A program made the translations under genes and the position numbers. The notes beneath the pieces are model-generated. The model ran no database searches, was not told where the DNA came from, and saw only the letters and a program-made list of their open reading frames with translations. Shown here piece by piece: positions 31,257-37,603 of a stretch of DNA of 39,264 nucleotides (position 1 is the stretch's first letter; each line of letters opens with the position of its first letter). This DNA comes from Catenulispora rubra (GTDB taxonomy: Bacteria; Actinomycetota; Actinomycetes; Streptomycetales; Catenulisporaceae), in the NCBI RefSeq assembly GCF_015356825.1, contig NZ_JAACYW010000084.1, positions 1 through 39,264 of the forward strand, in the 5' to 3' direction.

Positions 31257-31907
31257 ATGTCCTCCCCGAACGGGCCGCCTGACGGCGGCCCTTCCACCAC
31301 CCATCTCTCAAGCGGTCCGGCGCGGTCCGGTGCTGTCGGGGTGTCCGGAGGTGGCGCCGGAGCCTCCGGCGTCCCGGGCGCGTCCGGAGCGGCAGCCCGA
31401 GCCACGGCCGGACCGGCCTCGCAGGTCGAAGCAGAGCAGCCGCCGGTGCCGGCGGTCGGCGAGCGGGCTCCGGCCCTCACGCTGACCGACCAGCACGGGC
31501 AGACCGTCTCCCTGGACGATTTCCGGGGCAAGCAGGCCGTGCTGCTGGTCTTCTATCCGTTCGCCTTCTCCCGGGTCTGCGGCTCGGAACTGCAGGCGAT
31601 CCATGAAAGCGTCGACGACTTCCAGAACGAGCGCGTCCAGGTGCTCGCGGCGTCGTGCGACGCGCTGTACTCGCTGCGCGCGTACGCCGACGAAGCCGGC
31701 TTCGGCTTCCCGCTGTTGGCCGACCACTGGCCGCACGGCGGGGCGGCGCGCGCGTACGGGGTCTTCGACGAGGAGCGCGGTTGCGCCGTCCGAGGGACCT
31801 TCCTCATCGACACTGAGGGCGTCGTGCGCTGGACCGTGGTCAACGGCCTGGCGGACGCACGCTCGCTGGACGACTACCGAGCCGCGCTCACCGCGGCCGG
31901 CGTGTGA
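31257..31907 (+). CDS. Peroxiredoxin (AhpE/Bcp-like) with low-complexity N-terminus
   Basis: A thiol peroxidase that reduces hydroperoxides. The thioredoxin-fold core begins near residue 65 (VGERAPALTLTDQHGQTVSL), and the peroxidatic Cys108 is in FYPFAFSRVCGSELQAI, the AhpE version of PxxxTxxC. A further Cys lies in VLAASCDALYSLRAYADE. The C-terminal VRGTFLIDTEGVVRWTVVN is typical. The first 60 residues are Gly/Ala/Ser/Pro repeats (GVSGGGAGASGVPGASGAAA) that ordinary AhpE lacks. ATG 31257 keeps this head; a GTG at about 31446 would give a standard-size enzyme, but has no visible ribosome binding site. It follows DUF3052 directly. Confidence 0.88.
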   Translation: MSSPNGPPDGGPSTTHLSSGPARSGAVGVSGGGAGASGVPGASGAAARATAGPASQVEAEQPPVPAVGERAPALTLTDQHGQTVSLDDFRGKQAVLLVFYPFAFSRVCGSELQAIHESVDDFQNERVQVLAASCDALYSLRAYADEAGFGFPLLADHWPHGGAARAYGVFDEERGCAVRGTFLIDTEGVVRWTVVNGLADARSLDDYRAALTAAGV

Positions 31908-31923
31908 CACACCCCATCCGACG

Positions 31924-31943
31924 CGCCGGCCCAGGCGCCGGCG
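31924..31943 (+). terminator. Hairpin after peroxiredoxin gene
   Basis: CGCCGGC at 31924-31930 and GCCGGCG at 31937-31943 form a 7-bp stem with a 6-base loop. No T-run follows, so termination may be partial. A TATAGG (31953-31958) further on could be a -10 for the zinc-ribbon gene. Confidence 0.5.
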
Positions 31944-31971
31944 ACTCACCCGTATAGGAAACCTCCACGCC

Positions 31972-32313
31972 ATGCCCTGCCACCGCTGCGGCGCCCGCCA
32001 GACCGACCCGGTCCGAGGCGCGTCACCGTGGCGGCGGGGCGTGCGTGCCGGGGAGCAGGTCCTGGTCTGCCCGGACTGCCAGAACGGCCGGGACTGGACC
32101 TCCGACCTGGCCCACTGCGCCGCCTGCGGCTCCGCCCGCCTGGCCCGCGCCCTCGGCAGCACGCAGTGCAAGGACTGCGGAGCCGAGGACCAGGTGACCG
32201 CGGAAACCCCCGCGGCCGCCGAGAACCCCGCCGAATCCCGCTCCGGAGTCACCACCTTGTCCGAGGACGTCCACGCCGCCCTGGAGCGCCATTTCGGCCA
32301 GAGAACGGACTGA
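31972..32313 (+). CDS. Zinc-ribbon protein with four CxxC motifs
   Basis: A 113-residue protein with CHRC at residues 3-6, CPDC near 33, CAAC near 47 and CKDC near 64, two pairs that would form two zinc ribbons. The C-terminal 45 residues are Ala/Glu-rich and end in DVHAALERHFGQRTD. No enzyme motif is seen; such proteins usually bind nucleic acid or act as partners. ATG 31972 is the only start that keeps the first CxxC. It lies between the peroxiredoxin and the TerD-like gene, all in the same direction. Confidence 0.75.
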   Translation: MPCHRCGARQTDPVRGASPWRRGVRAGEQVLVCPDCQNGRDWTSDLAHCAACGSARLARALGSTQCKDCGAEDQVTAETPAAAENPAESRSGVTTLSEDVHAALERHFGQRTD

Positions 32314-32397
32314 ACGTTCCGCCTCGCCACCACTGGGTAGCAAACTGTAGTCAGATGGATAGGGATGTCAGACAACTTCATCAGAGGGGGTAGAGCG

Positions 32398-33099
32398 ATG
32401 CGCCTGAACCGGATGATCATCAGGGCGTCCGACGAGGGCGAAGGGGGCAACCGCGTCGAGAAGATGACCGCGGCCCGCCCGGTCCAGTCGCTCACCGGCC
32501 GCGGCGCCGCCGGCGGCACACTGCGCGTGAACCTGATCTGGGACCAGCTCCCCATGATCCCCACCCCGAGGCCCACCGGCGGCCTCAAGCTCTCCTCCCG
32601 CCGCCTGGAACCCCCGCCGATCAGCCACGGCCGCCTCGTCGACCTGGACCTCGGCTGCCTCTACGAGTTCACAGCCGGCCAGCGCGGCGTCGTGCAGGCC
32701 CTAGGCCACCGCCGCGGCGACTTCGAACGCCCCCCGTACATCCGCCTGGACCAGGACGACCGCAGCGGCAGCGCCATCGGCGAGAACCTGTTCATCAACC
32801 TCGACCACGCCGACGAACTGAACCGCGTCCTCATCTTCGTCTTCGCCTACCAAGGCGCCTTCGACGGAGCCAACGCCAAGGTCACCCTCCACCCGGCCAG
32901 CGGCAACCCGCTGGAGATCAAGCTGGAGAACCCGATCGCCCAGGCGAAGTCGTGCGCCGTAGCCCTGCTGCTGCGCCACGGCTCCGAGCTGGTCGTCCAG
33001 CGCGAAGTCCAGTTCACGACCGGCTTCCAGTCGGAGCTGGACCGCATGTACGGCTGGGGCATGCGCTGGCAGGACGGGCAGCCGAAGGGGCTGGGCTGA
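32398..33099 (+). CDS. TerD/TerA-like calcium-binding stress protein
   Basis: A 233-residue protein of the tellurium-resistance (TerD superfamily) beta-sandwich group. MTAARPVQSLTGRGAAGGTL, LVDLDLGCLYEFTAGQRGVV and RLDQDDRSGSAIGENLFINL match the actinomycete TerA/TerD-like branch; acidic DLDLG and DQDDRSG are probable Ca2+ ligands. FAYQGAFDGANAKVTLHP and the end ELDRMYGWGMRWQDG are typical. Tellurite resistance need not be its real role; the family acts in stress and surface signalling. The ATG at 32398 has GAGGGGG eight bases upstream, better than the ATG 11 codons earlier. Confidence 0.88.
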   Translation: MRLNRMIIRASDEGEGGNRVEKMTAARPVQSLTGRGAAGGTLRVNLIWDQLPMIPTPRPTGGLKLSSRRLEPPPISHGRLVDLDLGCLYEFTAGQRGVVQALGHRRGDFERPPYIRLDQDDRSGSAIGENLFINLDHADELNRVLIFVFAYQGAFDGANAKVTLHPASGNPLEIKLENPIAQAKSCAVALLLRHGSELVVQREVQFTTGFQSELDRMYGWGMRWQDGQPKGLG

Positions 33100-33116
33100 G
33101 GGGGTTACTGGGGTTC

Positions 33117-33182
33117 GCAGCGGGCTCGGGTGGGGCCTGCAGCGGGTCCGCGGCGGGCTCGTAGCGGGCCCGCGGCGGGTCC
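33117..33182. repeat. Three imperfect 22-bp tandem repeats
   Basis: Units begin GCAGCGGGCTCGG, GCAGCGGGTCCGC and GTAGCGGGCCCGC; the last two are 19/22 identical. They lie between the TerD-like gene and the tRNA-Val gene, G-rich on the plus strand. Confidence 0.7.
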
Positions 33183-33252
33183 TCTGCGGCCGCCGGGCCC
33201 GGTCCGCACTCCCGCCCGGGAATCACGTGCCGCAAGACCGGTTCGGGTCGGG

Positions 33253-33258
33253 TACTCT
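33253..33258 (+). promoter_or_regulatory. Candidate -10 of tRNA-Val promoter
   Basis: TACTCT lies about 35 bases before the tRNA-Val gene and fits TANNNT. The -35 region is poor. Confidence 0.4.
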
Positions 33259-33293
33259 TTCCCTCTTGAGGGTCGCCCCGGCGGCCTTCTGGA

Positions 33294-33365
33294 GGGCGCA
33301 TAGCTCAGCGGAAGAGCACTCGGCTTACACCCGAGCGGTCGGCAGTTCGAACCTGTCTGTGCCCA
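33294..33365 (+). tRNA. tRNA-Val (anticodon TAC)
   Basis: A clear cloverleaf: acceptor GGGCGCA/TGTGCCC with one G-T pair, D arm GCTC/GAGC, anticodon stem CTCGG/CCGAG with loop CTTACAC (anticodon TAC), variable CGGTC, T arm GGCAG/CTGTC with TTCGAAC. Discriminator A follows; only CC of the CCA is encoded. It is a normal tRNA, unlike the elements at 22574-22905. Confidence 0.95.
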
Positions 33366-33384
33366 CCTGACCTGCTGCGGCCCG

Positions 33385-33416
33385 GGGCTCCTCTTCGGAG
33401 GGGCCCTTTGGTGTTT
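33385..33416 (+). terminator. Terminator of tRNA-Val
   Basis: A 9-bp stem GGGCTCCTC/GAGGGGCCC, with one G-T pair, is capped by a TTCG tetraloop (33394-33397) and followed by TTTGGTGTTTT. Confidence 0.88.
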
Positions 33417-33510
33417 TCCGGGGCTGGTTTTGTTGCGTTCACCTGGAAAGGGTTGGCTGGCGGGGCCAGCGAAGCCTGGCTGTGTCCATACCGGCCCGAG
33501 AGGACAGAGC

Positions 33511-34257
33511 GTGGAAGTCACCTACATCTGTCAGGCAGCATCCGACCTGCGCCCCAACGACGACTTCGTCCTCGCCGCCGAGCGCTTCGTCATCGTGCTG
33601 GACGGCGCGACCGAGCCGGCGGGGGTCGACTCCGGCTGCGTCCACGACGTCCCGTGGCTCGTCGCGCATCTCGGCGCGAACCTCGCCACTGTGCTGGCAC
33701 AGAAGCCGGCGGTGCCGCTGACCGACGCGCTGCGGCAGGGGATCGTGGCGACGATGTGTGACCACGAGGGCAAGTGCGATCTGCGGAATCCCGACAGCCC
33801 GTCGAGCACCGTCGCGATCCTGCGCTGCACGGCCGATGCCGTCGACTACCTCGTCCTCGGCGACTCCGCTGTCGTCGTCGAGCACGGCGACGCCGGCCTC
33901 ACCGTCGCCCACGACGCCCGCACCGGTCACCTGAGCGACTACACCCGCGAAGGCGTCAGCCGGCTGCGCAACAACGATGAAGGCTTCTGGGTCGCCTCCA
34001 ACCGCCCCGATGCGGCCGACAAGGCGCTCGTCGGCAGCATTCCGCGCGCCGCCGTCACCCGTGCTGGGCTGGTGACCGACGGCATCACGCGCCTCGTCGA
34101 ACGCTATGGCCGTACGTGGCTCGATCTGCTGGAGGGCATGGAGAAGTACGGCCCGCGCCAGCTCGTCGCCGATGTGCGGGCCGAGGAGTTGGCGGCGCCG
34201 GACGCCTACCGCGGCAAGCTCCACGACGACGTCACCGCTGTCTTCTGCCGCTTCTGA
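33511..34257 (+). CDS. PP2C-type serine/threonine protein phosphatase
   Basis: A 248-residue metal-dependent phosphatase of the PPM fold. RFVIVLDGATEP near residues 27-38 holds the metal-binding Asp-Gly; SSTVAILRCTADAVDYLVLG and DSAVVVEHG correspond to the GDS strand; AGLVTDGITRLVERYG is the second Asp-Gly; and DDVTAVFCRF ends the domain. This pattern is typical of small integral-domain PP2Cs in actinomycetes. The GTG has AGAGGAC about six bases upstream; the longer open frame before it reads through noncoding sequence behind the tRNA terminator. A partner kinase is not adjacent. Confidence 0.86.
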   Translation: MEVTYICQAASDLRPNDDFVLAAERFVIVLDGATEPAGVDSGCVHDVPWLVAHLGANLATVLAQKPAVPLTDALRQGIVATMCDHEGKCDLRNPDSPSSTVAILRCTADAVDYLVLGDSAVVVEHGDAGLTVAHDARTGHLSDYTREGVSRLRNNDEGFWVASNRPDAADKALVGSIPRAAVTRAGLVTDGITRLVERYGRTWLDLLEGMEKYGPRQLVADVRAEELAAPDAYRGKLHDDVTAVFCRF

Positions 34258-34304
34258 CGCGAGCCTGCCGGGGGTTCGGATCACCGCTCGGCTAGCGTGG
34301 GCGC

Positions 34305-34775
34305 ATGCTGGTGACCAATCACGTCCTGTCCGGAGCGGTCATCGGCGCAGCCGTACGACGCCCGCTGCCCGCCATCGCGCTAGGGGTGGCGTCGCACTTC
34401 GCGCTCGACGCGCTGCCGCACTGGGGGAAGTGGGACAGCGAGCAGCAGTTCCTGCGGGTGGCGGTCGCCGACGGGCTCACCGGCCTGGCCGCGATGGGGG
34501 TCATCACGCGCGCCGTCCTGCGCACGCCGGGGAACGGACGCGCGAAGCTGGCCGCCTCGGTGGTCCTCGGCATGGCCGGGGCCGCGATGCCGGACCTCGA
34601 CAAGCCCGCGCACATCATCTTCAAGCGCAAGCTCTGGCCCGACGCCGTCAACCGCTTCCACGGCCGCATCCAGGACGAGGAACCGCACCGGTTCGTCTCG
34701 CACGAACTCGTCGCCGGCGTCGGGTTCGCGGTGGCGGCGGCGACGGTGCTCAAGCGGCGCGGCGCATGGAAATAG
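34305..34775 (+). CDS. Small membrane protein, YdjM/DUF457-like metal-dependent hydrolase type
   Basis: A 156-residue protein with about three hydrophobic helices. NHVLSGAVIGAAVRRPLPAI, SHFALDALPHWGKWD and MPDLDKPAHIIFKRKL carry the His/Asp pattern (HxxxDxxPH and DxD) of the YdjM/DUF457 membrane-bound metal-dependent hydrolase group. No activity is proved for these. The ATG is six bases after TAGCGT at 34293-34298, a leaderless promoter. Two genes converge beyond it, with heptamer repeats in between. Confidence 0.7.
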   Translation: MLVTNHVLSGAVIGAAVRRPLPAIALGVASHFALDALPHWGKWDSEQQFLRVAVADGLTGLAAMGVITRAVLRTPGNGRAKLAASVVLGMAGAAMPDLDKPAHIIFKRKLWPDAVNRFHGRIQDEEPHRFVSHELVAGVGFAVAAATVLKRRGAWK

Positions 34776-34800
34776 CTGCGGTGCTCGCCTAGCAGAGAAC

Positions 34801-34855
34801 AGCCAACGCTAACCGCTAACCGCCAACCGCCAACCGCCAACGGCTAAGCGCTAAG
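34801..34855. repeat. Heptamer tandem repeats over a stop codon
   Basis: Units CGCTAAC, CGCTAAC, CGCCAAC (three times), GGCTAAG and CGCTAAG follow in a 7-base period, with a related AGCCAAC one base out of phase in front. The right end reaches into the coding end of the minus-strand gene: its last codons CTT AGC GCT TAG are made of the repeat. Confidence 0.85.
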
Positions 34856-35293
34856 CGGATAAACGACCCGCCCGCGATCCACCGGCAGCTCCTCGACCGC
34901 CGCTGTCGAAGCGAGGTCGATCACCTCGTCGACCACCTCCGGCTCCGGTAGCGCAGCAGCCGCGGCCGCGGGCGCCGGCTTCGGCTTGCGCGGCACGCGC
35001 GCGCCCGACGAGCCCCCGCGCCCCGGATACACCAGCAGCCCGTTCACCGGATCCGGCACGGCGTCCAGCGCCGCCTTCACCAGCGTCGCCTCGCGGAAGG
35101 CGGACCAGCCGCCGACCGTCGTGTCCTCGGGGAAGCAGAGTTCGAGCACCACGCCCCAAGGACGTTCGACCCAGGCCCAGTCCTCCGCGCCGAACTCCAG
35201 CGCGGTGCGGATCAGGTCGCGGCCGTGCGCGTCCTTCCAAGAAGCCGCGGAGAACTCGCCGTCCGCGACCTCGATCGACCACCATTCGCCCAC
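34844..35293 (-). CDS. Uncharacterised actinobacterial protein (GEWWSIEV-type)
   Basis: A 149-residue protein starting GEWWSIEVADGEFSAASWKD, with VVLELCFPEDTTVGGWSAF and AALDAVPDPVNGLLVYPGRG in the middle; the last 50 residues are Pro/Ala/Glu-rich with VPRKPKPAPAAAAAALPEPE. I recognise similar small proteins in Streptomyces but no function. The GTG at 35293 is six bases after TACCGT on the minus strand, a leaderless start, so the 23-codon longer frame is unlikely. Its stop codon lies in the heptamer repeat array. Confidence 0.75.
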   Translation of the reverse strand: MGEWWSIEVADGEFSAASWKDAHGRDLIRTALEFGAEDWAWVERPWGVVLELCFPEDTTVGGWSAFREATLVKAALDAVPDPVNGLLVYPGRGGSSGARVPRKPKPAPAAAAAALPEPEVVDEVIDLASTAAVEELPVDRGRVVYPLSA

Positions 35294-35412
35294 CCGGCCA
35301 CGGTATGTCGGGGCCGGGGGCGAGAGAAGGGTTCCGCGATGGTCGCGGCCCGCGTTCGCCACGGGCGAACAGATTATGCGAATTTCCTACACTGATCTCT
35401 TGCGCCGATCGC

Positions 35413-36747
35413 CTACACCGAGCCGTTGGACCCGGAGGCTGTCAGAACTCTGCCGAGGGCGTCCGCGAGCGGTTCGACGTCGGCCAGGTCCAGCTGCGCG
35501 ACGGTGATGCGGATCCCCGGCGGGCTGTCGACGCGGAACCAGGCGCCGGGGGCGACCGCCCACCCCGCCGCCAGCAGCCCGCCGACCACGACCGCCTCCT
35601 CCGGCACCGGGACCCAGACGTTGATGCCGCTGGTGCCGATCGCCTTGATGCCGCGCGCCGCCAGTGCGGTGATCAGGGCGTCGCGCCGGTCGGTGTACGT
35701 GCGGGCCGCGTCGACGATCTGCGCCTGGACCGCCTCGTCCGTCCACAGCCGGTGCACCTGGGCCTGGATCAACTGGCTGACCCAACCCGCGCCGAGCCGG
35801 AGCCGCCCGGCCATCCGGCCGCCGGTGGTGCCGTCGGCGGCGACCACCGCGCAGCGCAGGTCGGGGCCATACGCCTTGGACAGGGAACGGATGTGGGCCC
35901 AGTGCTCGGTGACCCCGGTGACCGTGTGCAAGGCGTGGTGCGGCGTGATGTCGGCGCCGTGGTCGTCCTCGATCACCAGCACGTCGCGGCGCTCGGCCAG
36001 CAGCTTGCGCAGGGCTTTGGCACGCTCCGCCGACACCGCCGCGCCGGTCGGGTTCTGTGCGCGGCTGGTGATGATCACCGCGCGCACGCCCCGCTTCAAC
36101 GCTGAGGCCAGGCCTTCCGGCGTCATGCCCTCGTTGTCGATCGGCACCGGCACGGCGGTCAGGTTCATCGCCGGCAGCAGGCGGTAGACCGCGCCCCAGC
36201 CCGGATCCTCCACGGCGACCAGGTCCCCGGTACGCAGATGCGCGGTCAGGGCGCGGTCGATGGCGTCGCCGGCGCCGAAGGTCAGCAGCAGGTCGTCGAC
36301 CGCGACGTGACCGGCGCCGATCCGCGCCCGGGCGGTGTCGAGCAGGTCCGGCAGGATCATGTCGCCGGAGTAGAGGCGCTGCGACGCCCCTTCAGGGAAG
36401 ACCAGTTCCGGCAGCAGCCGACGGTCCGGGTCGCCGGTGACCAGGTCCTTCGCGCCGGGCGGGATCGGGAAGCTGAGGTTGCGCGGCGCGGTCGCGGGCT
36501 GCATGCGCACCCGGGTTCCGCGCCGTCCGGCGGTCTCCACCGCGCCGCGGTCGCGGAGCAGACGGTAGGCGGCCGAGACCGTGTTGGGGTTCACCCCGAG
36601 CTCGGTGGCCAGGTCCCGGATCGGCGGCAGCGCCCGGCCCGGCGGCAGCTCCCCGTCGGCGATGCCGGACTCGATCGAGGCCGCGATCTGGCTGGCGCCC
36701 CGGCCGGAGATTTTGTACGCTGCCGGTGAGGTTGTTTGAACTACCAC
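35413..36747 (-). CDS. MocR-type GntR/aminotransferase regulator
   Basis: A 444-residue fusion of a GntR winged helix (ASQIAASIESGIADGELPPG and LATELGVNPNTVSAAYRLL, residues 18-75) to an aminotransferase-like domain. PLP contacts are present: NPTG at 232-235, VIEDDHGADI with Asp261, and the Lys291 in SLSKAYGPDLRC. MocR proteins such as PdxR and GabR sense PLP or PLP-amino-acid adducts. It is divergent from a PNPOx-like flavoprotein with only 27 bases between starts, so it is likely to control that gene and itself. The start is GTG with no Shine-Dalgarno, hence probably leaderless. Confidence 0.92.
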   Translation of the reverse strand: MVVQTTSPAAYKISGRGASQIAASIESGIADGELPPGRALPPIRDLATELGVNPNTVSAAYRLLRDRGAVETAGRRGTRVRMQPATAPRNLSFPIPPGAKDLVTGDPDRRLLPELVFPEGASQRLYSGDMILPDLLDTARARIGAGHVAVDDLLLTFGAGDAIDRALTAHLRTGDLVAVEDPGWGAVYRLLPAMNLTAVPVPIDNEGMTPEGLASALKRGVRAVIITSRAQNPTGAAVSAERAKALRKLLAERRDVLVIEDDHGADITPHHALHTVTGVTEHWAHIRSLSKAYGPDLRCAVVAADGTTGGRMAGRLRLGAGWVSQLIQAQVHRLWTDEAVQAQIVDAARTYTDRRDALITALAARGIKAIGTSGINVWVPVPEEAVVVGGLLAAGWAVAPGAWFRVDSPPGIRITVAQLDLADVEPLADALGRVLTASGSNGSV

Positions 36748-36752
36748 AGTGA

Positions 36753-36766
36753 CTAGTTTGCACTAG
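36753..36766. promoter_or_regulatory. CTAGT-TTGC-ACTAG operator
   Basis: A perfect 5-bp inverted repeat with a 4-base centre fills half the 27-base divergent space between the MocR gene (start 36747) and the PNPOx-like gene (start 36775). TAGGAC and, on the other strand, TAGTCACT are potential -10 elements that overlap it. Confidence 0.6.
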
Positions 36767-36774
36767 GACGAAAA

Positions 36775-37557
36775 ATGACGCAAGCGGCCCCCAGCCCGAC
36801 CCCGACTCAGAGCCCGACGCAGACCCCCGCCGATCCCCTCCCGGCCCGCGACGCCGAGACCGAGGCCTGCCTGCTCGGCCACGGCACCGAGGGCGCCTAC
36901 GCCAAGACCCCGCGCACCACCGCCACCCGCTACCAGGGCCGGGTCGGCTACGACCGCGCCGCCGTGCACGCCGTCCTCGACGAGGCGCTGGTGTGCCACC
37001 TGGCCTTCGTCCTCGACGGCGCCCCGGCGGCCCTGCCGACGGTCCACGCGCGCATCGGCGACCGGCTGTACGTGCACGGCTCGACCGGCGGCCGCTTCGC
37101 CGGCCTGGACGGCGAGCCGGTCGGCGTGACCGTCACCCTCTGCGACGCGCTGGTCCTGGCCCGCAGCTGGTTCCACCACTCGGTGGCCTTCCGCAGCGTC
37201 ATGGTCCACGGCACGGCCCGGGTGGTCTCGGACCCGGCCGAGCGCCTGGACGCCATGCGGGCCCTGATCGACCACATCGCCCCGGGCCGCACCGCCGAAT
37301 CCCGCGAACCCACCCGCAAGGAGCTGGCGCAGACCGCGATCCTGGCCCTGGACCTGGAGCAGGTCTCGCTGAAGGCGCGCGGCGACCAGGTCGCCGACGA
37401 CGAGGAGGACCTGGCGCTGCCGTACTGGGCCGGGTCCATCCCGCTGAGCCTGGCCGCCGGGACCGCCAAGCCCAGCGCCGACCTGCTCGACGGCATCACC
37501 CCGCCGGAGTACGCGGAGAACTACTCGCGCAAGCGGTACTGCGGATACGCGCACTGA
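36775..37557 (+). CDS. PNPOx-like flavin-nucleotide-binding protein (copy 2)
   Basis: A 260-residue split-barrel flavoprotein. After a Pro/Thr-rich head (residues 1-25, PTPTQSPTQTPADP), YDRAAVHAVLDEALVCHLAF, RLYVHGSTGGRFAGLDGEPV, VTVTLCDALVLARSWFHHSV and TRKELAQTAILALDLEQVSL follow the Pyridox_ox_2 type. It is a paralogue of 17004-17684, which lies in the amine catabolic group. The MocR regulator next door suggests a link to vitamin B6 or PLP-dependent chemistry. The start ATG has A-rich sequence just before it instead of a Shine-Dalgarno. A small GGGGC/GCCCC hairpin follows the stop. Confidence 0.9.
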   Translation: MTQAAPSPTPTQSPTQTPADPLPARDAETEACLLGHGTEGAYAKTPRTTATRYQGRVGYDRAAVHAVLDEALVCHLAFVLDGAPAALPTVHARIGDRLYVHGSTGGRFAGLDGEPVGVTVTLCDALVLARSWFHHSVAFRSVMVHGTARVVSDPAERLDAMRALIDHIAPGRTAESREPTRKELAQTAILALDLEQVSLKARGDQVADDEEDLALPYWAGSIPLSLAAGTAKPSADLLDGITPPEYAENYSRKRYCGYAH

Positions 37558-37603
37558 GATATCGGGGCCCCAAAGCCCCAGCCCCCAAGTCAGTGGCGGG
37601 TGA

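Noticed and set aside
31446..31907. Peroxiredoxin start at the internal GTG near 31446
   Set aside because: No ribosome binding site precedes it, while the ATG at 31257 follows the upstream gene by five bases and keeps good codon bias; the question stays open.
32398..33099. True tellurite-resistance operon
   Set aside because: Only one TerD-superfamily gene is present, without terB, terC or terE partners; the label reflects fold only.
34801..34855. CRISPR-like array
   Set aside because: Units are 7 bases with no spacers and there are no cas genes in the window.
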